This document shows, one piece after another, positions 56,452-64,000 of a DNA stretch of 64,000 bases (position 1 is its first letter; every line of letters starts with the position of its first letter). Below the pieces are notes generated by a model. It was not told the DNA's origin. It saw only the letters and a list, made by a program, of their open reading frames with translations, and made no database searches. Position numbers and translations under genes: made by a program. Origin of the DNA: Paramarasmius palmivorus (lineage: Eukaryota; Basidiomycota; Agaricomycetes; Agaricales; Marasmiaceae); assembly GCA_037176845.1 (NCBI GenBank), contig JAYKXP010000184.1, positions 19,175-83,174 of the forward strand, given 5' to 3'.

Positions 56452-56865
56452 TCACTTCAAATCCTCCTCCATCCTCTCGACATCGTCACGGAATTCTAAA
56501 GAACCACTCATCGGGCCTACCAAACACAAAAAGGCAACGCAGACACAAGAATACGCACAAAAAAGTTATCTCTGCATTAAGAAATTTGAGCCCTTTCCCC
56601 AAAACCAACAAAACCATCTCACCTGGGCCTTCTGCGCTCCAACCTCTAAACCGAGCACCTTCCTCTCAAGCTCCTCTATCCTCTTCAACTTTACTTCATG
56701 AAACTCTTTAAGCATAGCCGTCTGTTCGGCTTTTAGTCTGTGAAAGGCAGCGTCTAGTTCGTGGTGCCAAGGGTAGAGGACGGTGGTTTGGAAGGCGAGA
56801 GCGGCGCTGGCGATGGTGAAGTTGAGGTAAGGGAGGAGTTTGCGAGCGGTTGGGCCGAGGACCAT
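56452..56865 (-). CDS. Small single-pass membrane protein with coiled coil
   Basis: The start MVLGPTARKLLPYL is at 56,865. One membrane helix (NFTIASAALAFQTTVLYPW) is followed by an amphipathic helix (AAFHRLKAEQTAMLKEFHEV) and a Lys/Glu-rich coiled coil ending VGAQKAQ. One intron follows. The last exon is ambiguous: one frame gives an acidic end (DDVERMEEDLK) and another stops early. About 90-110 aa. The layout suits a small mitochondrial or ER membrane protein but I do not recognise the family. No signal peptide was evident. Confidence 0.5.
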
Positions 56866-57304
56866 GGTGAGTTGGGGGTGTGTTGGGTGAGGGGGAAGGG
56901 GTGTTGGGAGGGGGTGGTGGTGGTTAAAGAGCAAGAAATGAAAAATGCGGTGCGGTGCTACAAGCTCCGTTCAGCTATGTTTTTTTGCCATTGGGCGACG
57001 GCGACGGAACATTTTTCATGACTCATTCCGGTATCGATGCAGGTAATCTTTCACATGTACATGTGCCGATTCTGAAACGAGCGAGGAGGAAAGTCTGGAA
57101 CGGAGGTCGAGACGGTTCCAACTCTCGGCGCCAATCTAATCGTATCTTATGTCCGTGATGAGTTCGGACAATTCGGAGGTGCAGCTAAGTACTTCATAAC
57201 TTGGGACAACTACAAGTACATATTGTACAATCGGACTCCTTCACCACGGTGCTTGTCCATCATCCGACCAGAAAAGACCTAAGTTTCCATCTCAGTTCCA
57301 ACCG
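56866..57304. other. Intergenic between small membrane protein and SDR
   Basis: About 440 bases, G-rich near 56,880-56,925 (GGTGGGAGGGGG type). Probably the promoter of the small membrane protein. Nothing else was seen. Confidence 0.35.
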
Positions 57305-58167
57305 TTAGATATCGACGAACGCTGGCAGATACATACCCGTCTTTTCCTCACTCCCCGGCCCAAGCAAACACCAATCCACCATCAACCTCGCAGCCTCTTC
57401 CGGAGTCTTTCCTCCACGCATAAACCGATTCAATTTCGTCGTCGTATGTCCCGGACAAAAACAATTAACCCTAATCCCATCCTTCTTCAAGTTCAACTCC
57501 TTCGCCAACGCAATCGAATACATATTAACCGCGGATTTGCTAGCACAATACGCAGCATACTGGGGATTTTGACCTTTATCTGAAGCTTGGTAGGTCGCTG
57601 ATCCTCCACGAGAGGTAATTTGGAGGATGTTGCCATACCCGGGTTGGGAGAGGAAGGAAGGTGAGTGGTCTGGACGAGTCCGAAAAAGTTGGTTTCAAAG
57701 ACAGTTCGGAGGATGGTGAGGTCGATTGTGGAGGCTGATTGAGGTTCGTCGAGGTCGTCTACGGTGCCGAGAGTCGCTGGTGGAACGATTAACTTGGATT
57801 CAGGTCGGTAGAGGATGCCCGGGCCATACCTGCGTTGTTAACGAGTACGTCAAGTCTTCCTTCTTCCTTCTCGATGGTATCCTTTGCGGTTTCGATTGAT
57901 TTGATATCATGTAGATCTAGATGAACGAATTTGACTTCGAGCCCATGTTCGGTCTTGAGTTTCTGTCTAATGAAGATGTCAGTCTTACGGTCAAAGTGAA
58001 CTTGGAGCGCTGAGCACTCACTGTGCTTCCTTCCCCGCATCGGCTCTCCTAGCCGCTAGGTACACTGTATGACCCTTTGCAGCGAGCAACCTAACGAGTT
58101 GGAACCCGATGCCAGTGTTGGAGCCTGTGACGAGGATGACGCGGTTGTATTCAGATTCTTGGGACAT
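57305..58167 (-). CDS. Short-chain dehydrogenase/reductase (SDR)
   Basis: The start MSQESEYNRVILVTG is at 58,167. The Rossmann motif TGSNTGIGF is followed by YLAARRADA, an intron, VKFVHLDLHDIKSIE, and DVLVNNAGMARAS (NNAG). The catalytic region YAAYCASKSAVNMYS (Tyr-x3-Lys) follows, then IRVNCFCPGHTTTKLN and an end at MYLPAFVDI. Complete and intact, about 250-260 aa. SDRs reduce or oxidise carbonyls with NAD(P)H in the cytosol. The closest style is the carbonyl-reductase-like classical group; substrate unknown. Confidence 0.85.
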
Positions 58168-58488
58168 GTTGGATTGAAGGCAGGTGCTTTCAAGTTGAGA
58201 AGCCTTCTTATATTGATCAGAAACCGCCGAGTCACGGCTACGTTCCAGTACTGTTCAATACAGTCGGATGCCACCCGAAGGATCTGTAGCGTAAGAGATG
58301 GTTGAAGGGAAGACAAGTTTGGTAGTTATCTGTCGGATTCGGATAGCGTCCGAGGATAAACGGCAAAGTTGGATGTTTTGATTTGTTCGTGAGGTGTACA
58401 AGGGAAAAAGAGAATCAAAGGGCCTAAGCCTTCAACGGAACAGAATCACCTGGTACCTCAGGCTATTCACGTTGCCATGGTCGTAAAT

Positions 58489-58767
58489 CTAGAAGACGAT
58501 GCGGAAGAGTCGGGTACAAGAGGTAGGCTGAAGAACAGGGAAAAGCTTACTCGATGGCTTTGGTCCTGAAATCCAAGATCGTCTGTCCCTGAGACTCGAC
58601 CTATCTCCGTCAAGCAGCAACTCTATTCCCAAGGACTTGAAGTTGTCGCCAATAAAGAAGTGAAACGTCAGGCTTCTCCTTTTCGTTGTGCACGGGAAGG
58701 TCGTCGCGTTTGAAGAGGAGGAATGGTGCTGGTGAACCGCAATCAATATTAGCACGGTGGCGGACAT
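58489..58767 (-). pseudogene. Fragment of a Crinkler-type C-terminal nuclease domain
   Basis: The minus frame contains FFIGDNFKSLGIELLLDGD, matching FFIEEKRWGIELLRDGD in the intact gene just upstream (58,846-61,123). It then decays through stops and frame changes. It looks like a partial tandem duplicate of the nuclease-domain exon. No header or NTPase part is present. Confidence 0.55.
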
Positions 58768-58845
58768 GATTCACACCATGGATAGATTTAGTACAAATGC
58801 ATCATGTTCGCAAGAGTAGAGTACAGGTCGGAAACATGGAAAAGG

Positions 58846-61123
58846 TTAACGCCGCAATGCCAAGACAAAATCACCAACTGGGTTTCCCATATGGTCATAG
58901 ATCTGAAAACTGGTATAGTCCTCTTCGAAGATGATTTGGTATAGTCGTTCAACACCTAAATGGCAGTTAGCTGTGCAGAAGGTTCGCAGGCAAAGCTTAC
59001 CGGGATAAGTCCTGCAAACCCCCGAATTTTTGGTCCTAAAATCGAGGATGACATAGTCTTTCATCATATCCGTCTGGAACCAGCCATTATACTTCCCCCC
59101 AGGCTCGTAGCGTTGAGCGTCACCGTGTTCAATGATCCTATCCCCATCACGTAGCAACTCTATCCCCCAACGTTTCTCCTCAATGAAAAAGTCTATCCTC
59201 CCATAAGGCATTTGCGCAGACTCCGGAGATGGACAGAAGGCACCGTCTGTGAGTTCGTGTAGACACCTATAAAACTCATATGCATACCGCGCCTCCGGAA
59301 TAGTACCAGAACGACAAGGTTCTGCGAGTGCAGTGCTAGAAAACAGTGCCACGACTTGCCGCCAGAAGTCCTTCAATGATAGCTCTTTGAGGTGATCAGG
59401 TAAGCTCCGCTGGGCTAGCTGATACGAGAGCCAGAAAAGATGGAGTGGTGAAGCTGCGACCAGAACATGACGCTCCGGGTCATCGTGGGATTCGTATGAG
59501 TATAACCACCCACGCCGCCTTAGCACATCCACTGCGTCCTTGTAAGCGACATTTGATATAGGAAATGAGGTCGGAGAACTGGCTGGCATGCCTTGGTAGT
59601 CGTTCTTGACAATATCTTTCAGGATCTTGCGTTCCATTTCGTTGAGCTTTGTTAATTGATCCTTGCGTGGGAGGCCCCGACAAAAGCTACCGTTATTCGT
59701 TGATAGACCGTTGAAAAAAAGGCGTGGAGTATTCCAATAGTTGAAGAAATCCCTGAATGATACTTTCGAGGCGGCACCTTTCTGTTATTGCGAAAGAAGT
59801 AACAATAAATGCATGCGAAAGAACATGATACATACCTGCATGCTCCTAGCCATTGTCAGCAACGTGACAATGGCGCCGACATGACCGTTTGTAAGTGTGT
59901 AAATATGCTCTTTGAAGTCATCATCCACACTGCTCATACGAGTTTCTTGGTTGTTTTCGACCATCCTATCAATATGGTTGATGAGGTGCTGGTACTCCTC
60001 AGGATTGAATAGGATCTGTAGGGTGTTATACGGAGTAGGAAAGAGCCCCATGATGTGCGTAGAAGGGATAATCGGTGGCGCCGCGGAAATACTTGACTTC
60101 CGTTGTCTGGAACTGCCATATGACGCAAACATTACAAGGTGGAAACGCTCCTGCTTGAGTACGACAGATTTCAGGGTGTGGTTCCATAATGTGTGATCAC
60201 TATATGTGTCCTGAGCGTCGTCCATGAAGATGAAGATCTTTTCTCGCTCGGGGTGAGTAAGGGCTTCGTTAAGAGACAAGGTGCCGCTCCTTCCACGTCT
60301 TGAAAGTCGATCGGGAGCTGCAGAAAGTTACAACAAGACTTGAAGGAGGAACAAAAGATACGACGCACTCTGCTCCCAACCCATGAACACTTCAGTCAGC
60401 GCACCCTCTATGTGAGTTTCGATATATCGTTTTAGAAACCACATGAGGATTGTTTTGCCACTGCCCGATGTTCCTCTGACCTATTTACATATCTGAGTTC
60501 AAACACCGACTGGACTGGGATCGTTCAAGACATACCAGCATAAATCTATCTGTCAAAAGCTGGGACGCCATAGCCTTGATAGTATCTGATCTGTCATAAA
60601 ACTCAGCTTGGAGGAGGATTCCGATTAGCAACCTGATCAGACAGTACTTTCGCATGACATACCGAAGTTCGGGCCCGAGAGCTTACTTTTACTTCGATGG
60701 CTGTTGAATGCGATAGAGGTGTCTAATCGTCGTAGGGAAATCAGCGGAGCGACAAAAAGATCACAATTAACAACTACCGATACCAAGATGAATAGGGGCA
60801 GGAGCGGGTACCCGAACGAGTAGTATCTCCTGCTTGAGCTGCAACTCCGCTATCTCTGATTGCTCACCCAGATATTCAACCTGATCCTTGAAGAAGACCT
60901 CCTGGACATGAGCCCGGACGTCTTCTCTGACAAAACGCATCTCCTGGTTTTGGCATCTCCACACTTCGAGTTCCGAGGCAGGACGATCAAGTTGTTCCTT
61001 TTCCTTCACTTTCTCCTTCAAGTCAACAACATATTCTATGCCCAGACGAGACACACTAGAGGGCGGTCGAAGTGGCTGGTTCTTGCGGTCGACGAGGAGA
61101 TACCAAATGTTGGAGGTGGCCAT
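58846..61123 (-). CDS. Crinkler-type P-loop NTPase with C-terminal PD-(D/E)xK nuclease-like domain
   Basis: The start MATSNIWYLLVDRKN at 61,123 opens a ubiquitin-like Crinkler header (LGIEYVVDLKEKVK). After introns comes a P-loop RGTSGSGKTILMWFLKRY (about 60,450), then a Walker B-like region KIFIFMDDAQDTYSD, a GLFPTPYNT segment and a long winged-helix region (AYKDAVDVLRRRGWLYSY). Last is a nuclease-like fold with GRIDFFI..KRWGIELLRDG and a YVILDFR strand. This matches the class of Crinkler/RHS-type effectors defined in eukaryotes (NTPase plus restriction-like nuclease). In mushrooms they are large families of uncertain role, perhaps against other genomes or transposons. The gene looks complete, about 600 aa. 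Confidence 0.7.
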
Positions 61124-61502
61124 GGTGGTGTTGAACGACTTGTACAGCTTATGTAACCATGAGTGTCAAGCGCGCAAATCTATATACTCGGGTCCACCGA
61201 AAGTACCCCTCGTGACGTCACCCGGAAAATTGAGCATCAAAGATTTTGTTGTCCTCTGGACCACATAGTTTACGGATAGCAATCATAGTGGTAAATATTT
61301 ATTGTGATACTGCAGGTGAATCGATAGCTAATACATGAGTTCAAGGAATTCACTAGAAGAGTCAGAAAATGGTACATAAAAAGAAGGCTTGTGGTGGTGC
61401 CGGATGTCAAAGGGTATCAGGACTTTCGGTGGACCCGAGTATGTGCTCGATGCACGCACCCATACTGGAGTTCATGAACCTTCCAGCCCTGCATGTACAC
61501 CA
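61124..61502. other. Intergenic between Crinkler-type genes
   Basis: About 380 bases. It contains the promoter of the intact gene and possibly remains of the 3' end of the truncated gene. Nothing else was seen. Confidence 0.35.
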
Positions 61503-62230
61503 CTATGAGGCGCAACGGATACTTCTGCCACCTGTACCATCTGCTCGCGTGAGATGGAGATGCAGTGAGTATGATCCTTGGATGATTTCGGTTGCGTAGC
61601 AGAAAGCATTAGGTATTGGAAGTTGAGGTGATGGTCCGTCGAGTAAAAGCCGTGTATCCGGCGTGAAAGGATCGAGAGTAGTAAGATCGGTATGAACATC
61701 CTTGCCCAAGGATAGCACACCGCCTTCATGGAATAGATACAATGTGCTTTCGTCAAAATATAGGGTCGGTTTGCCTTCGAGACATCGCCGATATAGAGCA
61801 TAATCTCTGAAGATAGTTTTCCCTGTCAAATATTTAGCTTCAAAAGGAACCATTAAACGCTGAATCTCTGCAGCTTACCTATACCAGGATGTCCTGTTAT
61901 TGGGACAGCCGTTCGCCTGCCTCCCTTAGGTTGTGGATCTGGGCCAAGCGCACATAACCCATCATACATTCGACGGTATTCTTCCCGGAGGAGAGCTCGA
62001 GGGAGTTCATCGAGTGAGGTTGGAAATGTTTCGGCTTGATATGATGAGTCGGCCATAGGCTCTGCGAACTCGCTGGGACCAAGGCTTTTGGGGGGCTCTT
62101 TCTGATCCCATGCCCGTGTCCAAAACCGGTGCTTTTCATCGGTGTGCTCCATTTCCTTCCAACCAGTAGATTGAAGAGTTTGGAGGTAGTTGGACGGGTT
62201 TTGGAAATACGGAATTTTGCTGGAAGTCAT
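61503..62230 (-). pseudogene. Second Crinkler/RHS-type NTPase, truncated
   Basis: The start MTSSKIPYFQNPSNY is at 62,230 (no ubiquitin-like header). The first exon ends ITGHPGIG, and a 58-nt intron restores the P-loop GHPGIGKTIFRDYALYRR. Then come FDESTLYLFHEGGVLSL and a stop after RSIRCAS. The P-loop is intact, but nothing after about residue 220 follows, so the NTPase core and nuclease are missing. It could be a truncated pseudogene or a short stand-alone NTPase. It lies in tandem with the intact Crinkler-type gene on the same strand. Confidence 0.5.
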
Positions 62231-62645
62231 GGTGGTGTAGAGTCACAGTCACAAGTGCACAAACTGATACCAGTTGCCAGGAGCTCTTCTTATGTCGGAT
62301 ACCATCCGGGGGTACTTGGGTGACATACCACTACGAAGTACGCATCCAAAATCTGTGAGCAAACATGTCAAAGGTTGGGTGAAAATTTTGCGGATGAAGT
62401 GACGCACTATACACAAATCTGCTCCTCTTATTCTGGTCAAATATCCTCGAGGTAAAATCGGAAATCGAGTGCTAGCCTCTGTGACGGTTGTGAAAGACGA
62501 AGAGAGCTCACTGGCACCAGCGCTGCAGCTGAAGCGCTGACCACCCAACCGGCAGGCCAATTTCACACCCTCACATGCACAAGACGCGTCAAACAGCTTT
62601 GAACTGTAACCATCACCTTCCAGCCTTTTGAGATTCCTGTTGAAA
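62231..62645. other. Intergenic between Crinkler-type gene and RAD51 paralogue
   Basis: About 415 bases between divergent genes. It is probably the shared promoter region; no exon or RNA gene was seen. Confidence 0.4.
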
Positions 62646-63976
62646 ATGGCCGAATCAAGACCAATTCATCTACTCTCACTTCCCCCTTCCACGCTTTCCT
62701 CGCTCACAGGTGCTGGATACGAACTTCTCGAGGATATACCAACCCAAACCGCTCAGGACCTTGCACAGTGTTCGTTCTTACTCATTCCGGGTCCTAAATA
62801 CTTTCTGATTGGTGAATAGCCCTCAGAATTCCCCTTGAAGCATCGAAATCATTGATTTCTGCTTCACAGTCGAATCCTACACCTTCAATGCCACTTCTTC
62901 AGTCTGCCGCCGGGAGACTCGTGTCGAAGGGATCAGACAACAAGACACGGGTTTCTACGCGTTTCAAGCCCTTGGATAGCTTGTTGAACGGCGGATTGAT
63001 GCACGGAAACGTTCTGGAATTGTCTGGTGCACCAGGAACGCCAAAAGAGGGAATCATCCTCGATATAATGCGCTCCTTCCTTTCCGAGTCGGAGAACTCG
63101 GAAATTTTATTTGTCGGTTCGTGGTTTGTCTTGAGTCTGGGAAACTAAGATGAACGATTTACCAGACTGTCAAAATAATATCAGCCCAGCTACACTGGAG
63201 GAATCGTTTAAAGGTCAGCTACATCCCAAACCGCGAATGCTTCGAACTAAAAGCGTACCCAGATATACCTCATCACGGAACACGACTTTCTTATATCAAG
63301 AATTACACCCTATTCGATCTTGTGATGTTCTTCAACAACCTCAGCTCGTATCTATTATCACATCCACTGGTAAATAATTCCGTTCACTCAGCCTTGCCTC
63401 CACTCACGCCTCGATTCTAGGTATCGCTCTTGGTCATACACTCGATGTCCTTCCCCTTCCAGAACGCCACCGAACTAAAAGCCTATCAACGAAATGCGCT
63501 TTACGACCAAATTAAACAATCGTTGGCGCGGAATTGCGCAACATATAATTTGGCTGTAGGCCTGATCCCTTCTCCTTGCTTTTCTCCCAATTCTAATGTA
63601 GATCGTCTCTAGACCGTCATCACATCCCAACTCGCCACAAAACTCCTCAATGCAGACGGTTCGCCGGGGAATTTCGATACAGGTGCTACCGGTGTTTTAG
63701 TTCCTCATCTGGGTGCGCCTGCCTTCTTTCTGTTTGGCGCATCTGATTGATGTCGAATGTATCGGTGTAAAGGAAACGCGTACCTTCCCTCTGGACGATC
63801 GTACCGAGTGGTGATTGGACGTAAGACGGAACAAACTGGGTAATGGTTTACTTCACTTGTTGATTCATCCGCAGGGCTTATCTAAAATTAGGTTTTTGCG
63901 TCTGTTTTCTTCGCCTTCTATGAACGCTGAAGATGGCCCTCGGGTAGAGGAGTTTGACTTCAACGCGAGTAGCTGA
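62646..63976 (+). CDS. RAD51-family recombination mediator (RAD51C-like paralogue)
   Basis: The start is MAESRPIHLLSLPPSTL, followed by a helix-hairpin-helix (LSSLTGAGYELLEDIPTQ). Introns lead to TRFKPLDSLLNGGLMHGNVLEL (the PLD..L.GGL signature), the ATPase P-loop region SGAPGTPKEGII, FVMFF-type strands (NYTLFDLVMFFNNLSSYL), TYNLAV then VITSQLATKL, GVLVPHL, LPSGRSYRVVIGR and an end at FDFNASS. RAD51 paralogues help load RAD51 on ssDNA in homologous recombination in the nucleus. The P-loop is GAPGTPKE rather than the usual GxxxxGKT, so ATP use may be weak. The gene is complete within the window. RAD51C is the best fit but RAD57/XRCC2-type cannot be excluded. Confidence 0.7.
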
Positions 63977-64000
63977 TCAAACGTAAGCTCCCAATAGAGT

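Noticed and set aside
1..64000. tRNA, rRNA genes or CRISPR arrays
   Set aside because: None recognised by eye on either strand; direct repeats with regular spacing were not seen apart from the A2 linker repeats.

Overview
The window looks like a mushroom-forming basidiomycete (Agaricomycetes). Genes are cut by many 45-65 nt GT-AG introns. Recognisable families are typical of that class: JmjC proteins, F-box proteins, DUF6534 membrane proteins, a Crinkler-type NTPase-nuclease and double-MYND zinc-finger proteins. About three quarters of the window (1 to about 49.09 kb) is mobile DNA; the rest (49.1-64 kb) is ordinary host gene space.

Layout. (i) 1-21.82 kb is the 5' part of a large element, copy 1, read leftwards and running off the left edge. 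It carries a JmjC-fold gene (A1), a coiled-coil gene (B1), a nucleotidyltransferase-like gene (F1), a PC4-like gene (CD1), a conserved unknown gene (E1) and small genes (H1, G1, I1). A 3,964-bp Copia-type retrotransposon with apparently identical 307-bp LTRs sits in a 61-nt intron of CD1. It has Gag and protease but no integrase, reverse transcriptase or RNase H. (ii) 21.85-49.09 kb is a second, diverged element, copy 2. Its left end has a textbook Helitron 3' terminus on the minus strand: a perfect 16-nt hairpin, then CTAG. Its right end shares a terminal sequence with copy 1, and an 11-of-14 inverted copy of that sequence lies beside the hairpin. It holds a 2,784-aa Rep-helicase ORF plus relatives of A, B, CD, E, F and G, and an F-box array and a MYND gene that copy 1 lacks. 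(iii) 49.1-64 kb holds a DUF6534 gene missing its first exon(s) exactly at the element boundary, a zinc alcohol dehydrogenase, a rhodopsin-like membrane protein, a small membrane protein, a short-chain dehydrogenase, Crinkler-type genes and a RAD51 paralogue.

Main proposal (inference): copies 1 and 2 are giant Helitron-type elements. They would share a multi-gene cargo of a JmjC protein, a nucleotidyltransferase fold, a PC4-like putative ssDNA-binding protein and several unnamed conserved proteins. Both would have inserted in the same intron of the DUF6534 gene, side by side. Copy 2 keeps the JmjC iron ligands and the nucleotidyltransferase GS/DxD motif, and copy 1 has lost both. Exon limits were set by eye from splice signals and from comparing the two copies; no similarity search was run.
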